Made by a program: the position numbers and the translations under genes. A stretch of 64,000 nt of DNA, from contig CAXXGT010000004.1 of the NCBI GenBank assembly GCA_963664045.2, forward strand, positions 62,001-126,000. The letters run 5' to 3'. Shown here in pieces: positions 30,106-38,081 of the stretch. Origin of the DNA: JAPPHA01 sp963664045. GTDB lineage: Bacteria > Pseudomonadota > Alphaproteobacteria > Rhodobacterales > Rhodobacteraceae. Below the pieces are notes generated by a model. It did not search any database and had not been told where the DNA came from. It saw only the letters and a list, made by a program, of their open reading frames with translations. How positions within the stretch are numbered: position 1 is the first letter of the stretch; every line of letters begins with the position of its first letter.

Positions 30106-30689
30106 GGAATCGACCCGACGCTTGCCTCAAGAAGGTGGATTGGCAGTTTCGATGGACGATTTTCCCACTGTGGCCAGTCCGATTCCGCGGGCAGGTCGGT
30201 AGGCGGAACCACCAAGACCCGCAGGGTCGACTACGGTTGGCTGGCGGCCTGGAATGCTTCTTGTCGGCTCTTCAACGTGGCAAGCGCCAAACAGGAAATG
30301 AGGCTGACGGCTGACTGACCCCACGGAATTTGGTGGTTCCCTGCCAAGATGAGCATCAGGCATGAACAGGTTTGCACCCGGTCGCAATCCGTGCGGGCGA
30401 TACTACCAGGTTGACCATAATGGACAACGCGGGGCAACGCGCGAAGCTGTTCCACTTTCAGCAATCCAAGGCGTATCCTGCAACCCGTTTGCAGGTAAAG
30501 TGGGTTCAACCCGATGATTGAAGGTTGAACGCAAACAGTCCGGGTTCATTCGCAACTCATAAGGGTTTTGCGCCATCGATAGACGCACTCAATTCGGGCA
30601 GAAATTACGATGATTGCAAGCCGAGCCGAACATGATTGCGGGTCACTGCCGATTCCGCCACGGGATTTTGCGCCTCGGGTTTCCTTATT
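30106..30689. other. No recognisable gene
   Basis: These 580 bases contain only short frames without motifs, ribosome-binding sites or a convincing codon pattern. They lie between resolvase and IS630 fragments and are probably decayed mobile DNA. Confidence 0.5.
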
Positions 30690-30845
30690 CCGTTCTTCTT
30701 CCGGATCCCCGATCGGGAAACCACGATCAGCGAAGTCGCCGCATGGCAGGACCGCCGCAACGTTTCCGCGAATCCCTTTACCTGGTGGTCCCGTACCGAG
30801 GACGCCCGCATCAAACTGAAGTCACTGTATCCATCGATCCAATGA
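30690..30845 (+). pseudogene. IS630-family transposase C-terminal fragment
   Basis: The frame RIPDRETTISEVAAWQDRRN and PFTWWSRTEDARIKLKSLYP ending at TGA 30845 is the end of an IS630-type transposase, similar in sequence to the end of the relic at 27925-28380. The rest of the gene is missing. Its stop lies 10 bases before the end of the convergent LysR gene. Confidence 0.75.
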
Positions 30846-30855
30846 AGTCAGGATG

Positions 30856-31791
30856 CTAGTTGCCCGGAAGCCCGATGGAGTTTGCCGGCTTCTCCTGCCA
30901 TTCGAGTTCCTGGAGGAGGGCAACAAACTCTTCCGCAGGTCGCGACAGCTCCGACCTTGCAAATGCCGCAAGTTCCCACGCGATCGGAGGGTTCAGGGTG
31001 CGGGTTTGCCCCGTCATCTCGGGCGGCACGTTGGCCGAGGGGACGAGCGCGGCGCCGAGGCCCGCAGACACCAGCTGCAAGGCCACCTGGACCTGCGACG
31101 TCCGGACGGCTTCGCGTGGCCGAAAGCCGGACATCGCGCAGGCGGCAGCCACGTAATCCGCGAGTCCGTTGGACCTGCTGTAGAGAACCCAGTTGTGATC
31201 GGACAATTCCGGCAGGTCCACCGGCCCCGTGTCGTCCAGCCTCGGGTCGTGCTGCGGCAGGACGACCGAGAATTGTTCCCAACCCAGTGGAATCGATGTG
31301 CCCGGCCATTTCGGCGGATTCACGCCGACGGCAAGATCACCCAATCCCGAGGCTACGGCCTCCACCATGGATGACTGCAGCGCGAATTCCTTGATCCGGA
31401 TCGAAACTTTCGGGTGCCGTTCCTGCCAGCGCTTGATGGGTACGATCATGACGGCATCGACCAGGGTCGGAAGCGTCGCGATTTCCAGGACGCCGGCTTC
31501 CAGGTCGATGGCGCGCCTCGTTTGGCGCATCAGCCGCTCTGCCGTCGCCAGCGTCTTGTTCGCGTCGGGCAACAACGTGCGGCCGAAAGGCGTCGGCCGC
31601 GTCCCCCGCTGCAGTCTCTCCACGAGCCGGCTGCCGAAGAACTGCTCCAGGGACTTCAACTGCTGCGAGAGCGCGGGTTGGGAAATTCCGAGTTTTCTGG
31701 CGCCGGCGGTCACGGACCCTTCCTCGACAACCGTGACCCATGCCTTCAGATGCCGGAGGTTCAGGGCTTCCACGTGCAGTTTTTCGACCAT
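30856..31791 (-). CDS. LysR-family transcriptional regulator, 311 aa
   Basis: N-terminal winged helix-turn-helix (LRHLKAWVTVVEEGSVTAGA, GISQPALSQQLKSLEQFFGS) followed by the periplasmic-binding-like effector domain (VLEIATLPTLVDAVMIVPI, LVSAGLGAALVPSANV). The ATG at 31791 is 110 bases from the divergent cyclase gene, with a 14-base perfect palindrome between. By the usual LysR logic it senses a pathway intermediate and activates the six-gene cluster while repressing itself. The effector is unknown. The 3' end abuts an IS630 fragment but is intact. Confidence 0.92.
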   Translation of the reverse strand: MVEKLHVEALNLRHLKAWVTVVEEGSVTAGARKLGISQPALSQQLKSLEQFFGSRLVERLQRGTRPTPFGRTLLPDANKTLATAERLMRQTRRAIDLEAGVLEIATLPTLVDAVMIVPIKRWQERHPKVSIRIKEFALQSSMVEAVASGLGDLAVGVNPPKWPGTSIPLGWEQFSVVLPQHDPRLDDTGPVDLPELSDHNWVLYSRSNGLADYVAAACAMSGFRPREAVRTSQVQVALQLVSAGLGAALVPSANVPPEMTGQTRTLNPPIAWELAAFARSELSRPAEEFVALLQELEWQEKPANSIGLPGN

Positions 31792-31827
31792 AAGTGAATC
31801 CTTTTGACAATCATTGAAATCACGTCA

Positions 31828-31841
31828 TTGACATATGTCAA
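31828..31841. promoter_or_regulatory. Perfect palindrome TTGACATATGTCAA, likely LysR operator
   Basis: The 14-base palindrome lies midway between the divergent LysR gene and the catabolic operon. LysR regulators bind dyads in such positions. Another TTGACA occurs 24 bases upstream (31804), and TCATTGA is repeated at 31812 and 31825. No clear -10 element could be fixed. Confidence 0.6.
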
Positions 31842-31900
31842 GTTCGCGTTCACGCTTCCCGCGATCCGTGCCGGGAAGGCATCAAGTCGGAGGTGGTCGA

Positions 31901-32881
31901 ATGTGCGGACTGTCCGTTGAAGAACTGGAAAAACTCAGGAATGAGCTGCAACCCGAACCGTTGCTGGATAAGGGTGGCCACAAGGTGTCGAAGAGTCCGT
32001 GGGGACCCGCGGACGAAATCGGCCGGTTGAACTGGGTCACTCCCGAATCCGTGGCAAGGATCATGGCGCGCATGGACGGGCGAAAGGTGTTCGATCTGAA
32101 CGTGGTTTACGAATCCAGCATGCCATCATGGACCGAGGCCGGAGACCCGCCGTTCAGCATCTGGATGACACATACTCCGAAAGGCGAAATCGCTTACGGC
32201 CGGTCCGGTTACAGCGGCGAAATCCACAAGGAATACAGCTATTCCGGTGATGCGATATCCATGTACACGCATTGTGGCACCCACATAGATACGCTGAACC
32301 ACATGGGTTACTGGGGAATGCAATGGAATGGCTGGACACAGGATGAACACCTGGGTTCGATGGTCTGGACCAAGGGTGGCAGCGATCGCTATCCGCCGGT
32401 CATCGCGCGTGGCGTCCTCCTGGACGTGGCCGGAATGCACGGTGTGGACATCCTGCCGCCGCATTACGAAATCACGCCGAAGGATGTCCGGGACACGGCC
32501 AAGCGACAGGGCGTGAAATTCCGGAAAGGCGACGTCGTGCTCGTGCGCACCGGGCGCATGCGCATGTGGCCAAACAAGGAATACCTGGACGGATCGCCGG
32601 GAATCAACGTGGACACAGCGCGCTGGCTTTGTGAACAGGCGGGGACCATGTGCATAGCCGGCGACAACATCGGGCTCGAGCCACAACCGTACTACGGCCA
32701 GTACGCGCCGGTGCATTGCTACATGTTTACCACCGCCGGTGCCCAGATCATCGAAGTGGTCAACATGGAAGAGATTGCGGCGGAAAATCTCTACGAGTTC
32801 GCCTTCATGGGATTCCCGATGAAGATCTTTGGCGCAACCGCTGCACCGATGCCATCCGTCGCAATTCCGCTGAGGGACTGA
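31901..32881 (+). CDS. Cyclase-family metal-dependent hydrolase, 326 aa
   Basis: The family (kynurenine-formamidase-like, PF04199) hydrolyses amide or cyclic amide bonds with a bound metal. The signature HCGTHIDTLNH (about residue 125) supplies the ligands, and FRKGDVVLVRTGRM and AGDNIGLEPQP are typical later blocks. The protein is longer than kynurenine formamidase, as in the large cyclase subgroup. ATG 31901 has GGAGG 9 bases upstream; an in-frame start at 31835 would cover the palindromic operator. First gene of a six-gene operon, so it may act early on an amide or cyclic-imide substrate. Confidence 0.9.
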   Translation: MCGLSVEELEKLRNELQPEPLLDKGGHKVSKSPWGPADEIGRLNWVTPESVARIMARMDGRKVFDLNVVYESSMPSWTEAGDPPFSIWMTHTPKGEIAYGRSGYSGEIHKEYSYSGDAISMYTHCGTHIDTLNHMGYWGMQWNGWTQDEHLGSMVWTKGGSDRYPPVIARGVLLDVAGMHGVDILPPHYEITPKDVRDTAKRQGVKFRKGDVVLVRTGRMRMWPNKEYLDGSPGINVDTARWLCEQAGTMCIAGDNIGLEPQPYYGQYAPVHCYMFTTAGAQIIEVVNMEEIAAENLYEFAFMGFPMKIFGATAAPMPSVAIPLRD

Positions 32882-32883
32882 AA

Positions 32884-33369
32884 ATGCTGAAACCACTGCG
32901 TCTCGACAACATGGACATCGTCGTCAGGGACTTTCCGGCGATGGTCGAGTTTTACAAGAATGTCCTTGGTCTGAAACTGCATCCCCATGGATACGAACCG
33001 GACAAGGGCTGGGCCATGTTCATGTGCGGCGATACCGACCTTGTCCTGTTGTCGGTGCCGGATGCTCCCCGCGACAAGCACCAGCGTACCGGCAACTACG
33101 TGAACGATCCGGCGGGAGTGCATTCCTTTGCCATACAGGTCGCCGACCTGGACGAGGCGATCGCGGAACTCGACAGGCACAACGTCGAGTGGGCCGACGA
33201 GATGATGCACTACGGAGCGGGCGAGTTTCTGCCGAGTGCGCCTGAAGGGGACTTCGACGGAATGTGGTACCGGTTCCGGTCGTTTTTCGATCCTGAAGGC
33301 AATGTCACGCACCTCTGCGAAGTCCATCCGCCCAGGGGATTCGACCGTTCCAGGCATGGCCGGGGCTAG
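32884..33369 (+). CDS. VOC-family (glyoxalase/dioxygenase-fold) protein, 161 aa
   Basis: A single VOC domain pair: MDIVVRDFPAMVEFYKNVLG at the N-terminus, GVHSFAIQVADLDEAIAEL in the middle and SFFDPEGNVTHLCEVHPP at the end. The His of GVHS and the Glu of CEVH are candidate metal ligands. The first canonical His is replaced in NMDIVV, so metal binding is uncertain. Members may be isomerases, dioxygenases or lyases. It starts 2 bases after the cyclase stop and ends 3 bases before the next gene, so it belongs firmly to this operon. Confidence 0.88.
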   Translation: MLKPLRLDNMDIVVRDFPAMVEFYKNVLGLKLHPHGYEPDKGWAMFMCGDTDLVLLSVPDAPRDKHQRTGNYVNDPAGVHSFAIQVADLDEAIAELDRHNVEWADEMMHYGAGEFLPSAPEGDFDGMWYRFRSFFDPEGNVTHLCEVHPPRGFDRSRHGRG

Positions 33370-33372
33370 GCC

Positions 33373-34293
33373 ATGAGCACGCTGCCGAGGTTGACCTATT
33401 GCATGACGATAGGCCTGGATGCGATGTCCCTGTGGATCTCGTCGTTCCATACGAACAATCCGAGCATGCTCTCGCGCGGCGAACTGGACGTGACGGGTTG
33501 CCGCCGGGTGCTGGAGATCCTGGATCGCCATGACATCAGGTCCACGTTTCTGGTCCCGGGCCATACAGCCCTGGCCTATCCAGACCTGATCAGGGAGATT
33601 GCAGGCCGGGGGCATGAATTCGCCTATCACGGATGGATGCACGAGGACCCGAGAGACTTTCCGAAGGACGAGCAACGGCTGATCATCGAACGTGGCCTAG
33701 AGGCGCTGGATCACGTCGCCGGTATCCGTCCTCGCGGGCATGTCGCCCCGGCATGGAACATGAGCGTCGATACGATCGACCTGCTCGACGAGTTCGGCTT
33801 CGACTTCGACGGCAGCCGAATGGCGACGGATCATTTGCCGGTCTACGTCCGCAAGGGCGATACCTGGACCAAGGACGCCCCGTTCCAGTTCGGCACGTTG
33901 ACGGACATTGTCGGCCTGCCCGTCGCCTGGATCATGGACGATGTCCCGATGTTCGAATTCGCCTGGGGTGAAATCCCCGGCCTGAAGGCGCCGTCACAGG
34001 CCGAGGAAATGTGGATGGGGGAACTGGATTATGCTGTCGGGAACTGCCCGGGAGGGGTGTTCAACCTGACGGTTCACCCGCAATCCATTGCGCGCGGAGC
34101 CCGCATCCGCGTGCTTGAACGGCTGTTGCAACACGCCGCCGACCATCCCGACGTCACGTTCATGAAACAGACCGAGTACGTGGACCTGTGGCGGGCGGAA
34201 AACCCGCGCGAAGCGTGGCGGAAACGAAACCCCGAACTTGCAGGCGACGGGTCCATCCGCGTTCTCCCGTCAATGGCGAAGGGCGGCGATTGA
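33373..34293 (+). CDS. Polysaccharide-deacetylase-fold hydrolase (PuuE-like), 306 aa
   Basis: A CE4/NodB-fold metal-dependent hydrolase. The first motif is TIGLDAMSLW, the metal-binding pair is in EFAYHGWMHEDP (H-x3-H), PRGHVAPAWNMS and NLTVHPQSIARG follow. In PuuE-type relatives the enzyme opens cyclic ureides such as allantoin rather than deacetylating sugars. Given the neighbours (cyclase, amidase) I favour a C-N hydrolase acting on a small molecule. No signal peptide is visible, so it is cytoplasmic. It overlaps the following SDR start by 4 bases. Confidence 0.87.
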   Translation: MSTLPRLTYCMTIGLDAMSLWISSFHTNNPSMLSRGELDVTGCRRVLEILDRHDIRSTFLVPGHTALAYPDLIREIAGRGHEFAYHGWMHEDPRDFPKDEQRLIIERGLEALDHVAGIRPRGHVAPAWNMSVDTIDLLDEFGFDFDGSRMATDHLPVYVRKGDTWTKDAPFQFGTLTDIVGLPVAWIMDDVPMFEFAWGEIPGLKAPSQAEEMWMGELDYAVGNCPGGVFNLTVHPQSIARGARIRVLERLLQHAADHPDVTFMKQTEYVDLWRAENPREAWRKRNPELAGDGSIRVLPSMAKGGD

Positions 34294-35051
34294 AACCAGC
34301 AGTTGGAAGGCGTGTCCTGGTCACGGGCGGCATGGCATCGCCGGGTCACGCGATCGTGCAACACCTCGCCGGCAGCGGCTGCAATGTTGCTTTTGCCGGC
34401 GGCCACCGGCAGCACGGATTTGCACTTGCCGATGAAACGGCAACAAGGTTCATACCGGGTGATTGTCAGCGGGAAGGCGGGGTCGAACGGATCGTGGCGG
34501 ATGCCGTCGGCGCGCTGGGCGGTCTCGACGGCCTAGTCTGGACAGACGGTTCCCGGCACACGGCGCGTATTTCGGAGACAACCGATTCCGCGTGGGATTC
34601 CATCCTCGAGGACAATCTCGTGGTTCCGTTCAGGTTTGCCAAGGCCTGCATGCCGGCGCTTTCCGACGGTGGTGGTAGCATCGTGTTCGTGGCTTCAGGC
34701 ACGGCTGCCCGAACGGAGATGGAACTCGGGGCCTGTTCGGTTGCCGGAAAGGCGCTGCTTTGGCTGGCCAACATGCTGGCTGTCGAGGGTGGACCACGCG
34801 GCGTCTCGGCGAACACGATCTGCACCGGAGACATCGCCGCTGCCGCCGGACCGATCGCTAATGAACCGCAATTGCGTGATCTCGGCCCGCCATTCGTGCC
34901 ACCGGCGGGACGACTCGCATCACCAGAAGATGTCGCCAGGGCCGTCGATTTCTTTCTGCAGGGGAGTTCCGGGACGTGCACCGGGGCGTCGCTCACGATC
35001 GATGGCGGGTTGCGTGCGGCGCTGCGTGCAAGCAAGGTACACGAACGATGA
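34290..35051 (+). CDS. Short-chain dehydrogenase/reductase-like protein lacking the catalytic Tyr, 253 aa
   Basis: Rossmann-fold SDR: VLVTGGMASPGHAI (nucleotide-binding glycine motif, atypical), an Asn-containing helix (EDNLVVPFRF), SIVFVASGTAA (Ser) and GASLTIDGG at the C-terminus. Where SDRs have Y-x-x-x-K it reads ACSVAGKAL, with Lys kept but Ser at the Tyr position. It may be non-catalytic or use another residue. The start is TTG 34290 within the overlap ATTGA with the previous gene, with AAGGGCGG upstream. Its stop overlaps the next SDR start (ATGA). It may pair with the second, complete SDR. Confidence 0.85.
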   Translation: MKPAVGRRVLVTGGMASPGHAIVQHLAGSGCNVAFAGGHRQHGFALADETATRFIPGDCQREGGVERIVADAVGALGGLDGLVWTDGSRHTARISETTDSAWDSILEDNLVVPFRFAKACMPALSDGGGSIVFVASGTAARTEMELGACSVAGKALLWLANMLAVEGGPRGVSANTICTGDIAAAAGPIANEPQLRDLGPPFVPPAGRLASPEDVARAVDFFLQGSSGTCTGASLTIDGGLRAALRASKVHER

Positions 35052-35815
35052 CGGGAGCCGACCGGCAGCATGCATTCGTGACGGGCGGCACGTCGGGAAT
35101 AGGGCGTACGATTGTCGAACAGATCACCGCATCGGGCATGGAGGTCGTGTTCACCGGACGGAGTGAAGCGCGGGGCGCGACCGTCGCCGCCTCGACCGGT
35201 GCGCGGTTCATCGCGGCGGATGCCACGGACCGCGGGGCTTGCGATGCGGCCGTCGAGGCGGTGTTCGCGAATTGCGGAGGCGCACCAGACCTTTTCGTTT
35301 CCTGCGCGGCCATTGTATTCGAATGTCCACTGGCAGATACGCCGGACGGGATTTTCCGCGAGATCATCGAGGTCAACCTGACGTCGTCGTTCCGGTTTTC
35401 GCGCGCGTGCTTTGAGGCCATGAAGGCCCGAGGACACGGGGTGATCGTGCACATCGTGTCGGATTCCGCCCTGGTCGGGATCCACCACTTGCCCGCATAC
35501 TCCGTTTCGAAGGCAGGTCTCCTTGCCATGTCGGAAGCGCTGGCCGCGGAAGCCGTGATGCACGGCGTGCGCGTCAATGCCATTTGTCCGGGCGCCGTCC
35601 ACCCGGGGGTGCAGTCAACGCCGAGGGGCTACGAGCATCACGCCGAGGAAGACTCCAATTGGGCCGACGCGCCGTCAGGGCGCCATGGCAGGGGCGCAGA
35701 CATCTGCGACGCCGTGCTGTGGCTGGCATCCGACAAGGCGTCGCACGTCGCCGGCGCGACGCTGCGAATCGACGGCGGCGCATCGGCGGCAATGCGGGGA
35801 GGTGCGCGTGGCTGA
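35048..35815 (+). CDS. Short-chain dehydrogenase/reductase, 255 aa
   Basis: Complete classical SDR: FVTGGTSGIGRTI for NAD(P) binding, Asn in IIEVNLTSSFRFSRA, Ser in HIVSDSALVG, and YSVSK (about residue 156) with catalytic Tyr and Lys. The C-terminal ATLRIDGGASA is typical. It would oxidise an alcohol or reduce a ketone intermediate. ATG 35048 overlaps the stop of the preceding SDR (ATGA), and the following amidase GTG begins 8 bases before its stop. Length normal. Confidence 0.93.
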   Translation: MTGADRQHAFVTGGTSGIGRTIVEQITASGMEVVFTGRSEARGATVAASTGARFIAADATDRGACDAAVEAVFANCGGAPDLFVSCAAIVFECPLADTPDGIFREIIEVNLTSSFRFSRACFEAMKARGHGVIVHIVSDSALVGIHHLPAYSVSKAGLLAMSEALAAEAVMHGVRVNAICPGAVHPGVQSTPRGYEHHAEEDSNWADAPSGRHGRGADICDAVLWLASDKASHVAGATLRIDGGASAAMRGGARG

Positions 35816-37148
35816 CAAGGCAGGTGCCCGGCTCCAGCAGGTCCTGGACGTTCTCGGCTCCAGCGAACCCTACGTCAAGGCATACGTCCACGTGCGCGAG
35901 GATGAGGCGCGCGATGAAGCAGGACGAGCGGACGCACGGGAACCCCGGTCACCCATTCACGGCCGCCCCTTTGCCGTAAAGGAGGTTTTCGAAGTTGCGG
36001 GGGTCGTAACGTCCGGCGGCTGCCGGGCGTTTGCCGACAACGTGGCAACCTCGGACGCGACGGTTGTCGCCCGTCTTCGAGACGCGGGGGCCGTCCTCGT
36101 CGGAACGCAGGTGTCCCACGAACTGACCTGCGGGCTGGACCAGCCGCCCACCCGCAATCCCTGGAACATCGCGCACTATCCGGGCGGTTCCAGCGCGGGC
36201 GCAGGTGTCTCCGTGGCAGTCGGATCCACGGAATTCGCGCTGGGCACCGATGCCGCCGGTTCGGTCCGCATTCCCGCGGCCATGACGGGAACCACGGGCT
36301 TCAAGCCCACAGCCGGCCTGGTCAGCACCGCGGGTGTGATTCGCCAGGCGACCGCACCCTCGATCGACAATGTCGGAATCATATCCGGGACGGCGGCCGA
36401 GATTGCCGAGATTCTCCGGGTCATTGCCGGTCCGGACCCGCTGGACCCGCAAACCCTGCAGGCGGTTGCGGCCGTGTCACCGGATGTACCGCCAATCCAC
36501 GGCACCAGGTTTGCGGTGCTTGGGCCGGCGACACGTTCCGCTCTCGACGAAGTCCATGCCATTGATCCCGATGTCGACAGGGCGTTCGAATCGGCCTGCG
36601 CGATGCTCCGTGATGCCGGAGCCCGGATTTCCACGATAGAATTGCCGGAACTGACTGCGGCAATCGGCGCCGTCGTGACGTTTTTCTCTGCCGAACTGGC
36701 GGCCGCGCATCGCGGCGTGTTCGAAGGGAAACGGGAACACTACCACGCGGGTGTCGCGGAAATGCTCAGGTCATCCTTCGATATCCCGAAAGAACGCCTC
36801 GAGGATGCCGTCATGGTCCGCCAAAGACTTCGGACTGCAGTGGATGGCGCGCTTGTTTCCGCTCGCGCCGAATGCCTTTTGACACCGACGGTGCCACGGG
36901 TCGCGATGGCACTGTCCGAATTCGATCCGGGAGAGGAGCTCGGGACGCTGATCCCCTACACGTGCGGATTCAACCTCACCGGGCATCCTGCCGTCAGCCT
37001 GCCGTGCGGGTTTTCTTCTGGCGGGCTGCCGATAGGATTGCAGATGGTCGCACGACGCTGCAACGACTTCCGGCTTCTCGCACTCGCAAGGGCGTTCCAG
37101 GACCGGGTCGACTGGCACGGGCGAAGACCGGTACTGCCGAGGCGTTGA
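35808..37148 (+). CDS. Amidase signature family hydrolase, 446 aa
   Basis: Hydrolyses a carboxamide to acid and ammonia or amine with the Ser-cisSer-Lys triad: Lys in HGRPFAVKEVFEV, cis-Ser in YPGGSSAGAGVSVAVG, nucleophile Ser in LGTDAAGSVRIPAAMTG. The C-terminal GHPAVSLPCGFSSGGLPIGL is typical. The start is GTG 35808, 5 bases after GGGGAGG; the longer in-frame stretch upstream lies inside the SDR gene. Last gene of the cluster, so it may release nitrogen at the end of the pathway. A GCACGC/GCGTGC hairpin at 37171-37188 follows and may weaken transcription. Confidence 0.93.
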   Translation: MADKAGARLQQVLDVLGSSEPYVKAYVHVREDEARDEAGRADAREPRSPIHGRPFAVKEVFEVAGVVTSGGCRAFADNVATSDATVVARLRDAGAVLVGTQVSHELTCGLDQPPTRNPWNIAHYPGGSSAGAGVSVAVGSTEFALGTDAAGSVRIPAAMTGTTGFKPTAGLVSTAGVIRQATAPSIDNVGIISGTAAEIAEILRVIAGPDPLDPQTLQAVAAVSPDVPPIHGTRFAVLGPATRSALDEVHAIDPDVDRAFESACAMLRDAGARISTIELPELTAAIGAVVTFFSAELAAAHRGVFEGKREHYHAGVAEMLRSSFDIPKERLEDAVMVRQRLRTAVDGALVSARAECLLTPTVPRVAMALSEFDPGEELGTLIPYTCGFNLTGHPAVSLPCGFSSGGLPIGLQMVARRCNDFRLLALARAFQDRVDWHGRRPVLPRR

Positions 37149-37438
37149 TCGCACTTCGTCGGACCGGATGCACGCGTAAGGCGTGCGGCAGGTGACCTGA
37201 CCCGGCGCCGAAGACATCTACGAACAGTGTGTCTTCGGTGAAAGTCTCGGCCGATCCTGCAGCCTGCCGGCGGGCACGGCACGCAACTCCGGGATGCGCG
37301 GTCAACTCCAGGCACTTGCAGTCACGGTGACGGAACATCGAACATGATTCTCGGCTAGACGCCAACATTCCTTTGCCCGCAGTTTTCCGCGGAACTGGCG
37401 CCGACTCACGGGGGCTGCCGGAAGGACTTGCCTTTCGA

Positions 37439-38069
37439 TTAGTTCAAGATCGTGCCGACATCGATATCGGCGGGCCGAAGTTCAATTTCGTGCGTTCGAT
37501 CCGGGGCTACGACGTGCGCTATGCCCGGCAGCGCGAGTCCGGCCGTGACGGCGACTGCAACCGAAGCGCGGTCGTCGTTCTGGGGACCAACGGAACACAT
37601 GGCGACTTCTCCTGGCGGCGCTCGTCTCCGGGTGCCCTGCACGAGGCCCATGTCGGGCTTGAGCGGCGGGGAGACCATTGCCCGAGTATCTATCAACGGT
37701 CGGTGTTCGTCGGTTGGCGGGACTATGAGGGCAACGACGGCTTCGAACAGGTAAACAACTGACTCTGATTTTATTGCACGAAGGTAGCTGTTTGGGACGC
37801 CCCCTCTCGTGGGGCAGCTCTAATCGGCAAGCCGGTCGGAACCCGAGGTCTCCGCCCGTGCGGGTGACGATCTTCGCCCAGGCGGCCTTGGGCCGCATCT
37901 CATCTTTCGTGAACCCCACCCGTTCGAGCAGAAATATCGGGAATACCGGCATTATGTGATGCGTATCCAGGCCAATGAACAAGGGTTTCTTGGGATAGCC
38001 GACATTCGCTGCACCCTGCCCGAATTGAGAAGATGCGGGACAATCTTGCCGTTCGCTGCAGAAGCACAA
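37439..38069 (-). pseudogene. Unrecognised degenerate coding stretch
   Basis: Two adjacent minus-strand frames look like real protein: about 37800-38069 (YPKKPLFIGLDTHHIMPVFP, KAAWAKIVTRTGG) and 37439-37825 (SVVYLFEAVVALIVPPTDEH, NDDRASVAVAVTAGLALPG, ending at TAA 37439). They may be one gene with a frameshift near 37810. I do not recognise the family. The plus-strand ORF at 37373-37762 covers the same bases and looks less natural. The gap 37149-37438 holds only two short hairpins. Confidence 0.3.
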
Positions 38070-38081
38070 TCCTTGGCAGAG

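Noticed and set aside
34466..35602. 378-residue minus-strand frame opposite the SDR genes
   Set aside because: Composition is arginine- and proline-rich without motifs, and the plus strand has complete SDR signatures.
37373..37762. 129-residue plus-strand ORF
   Set aside because: The overlapping minus-strand frame has more natural protein composition; neither is certain, so only the latter is listed, with low confidence.
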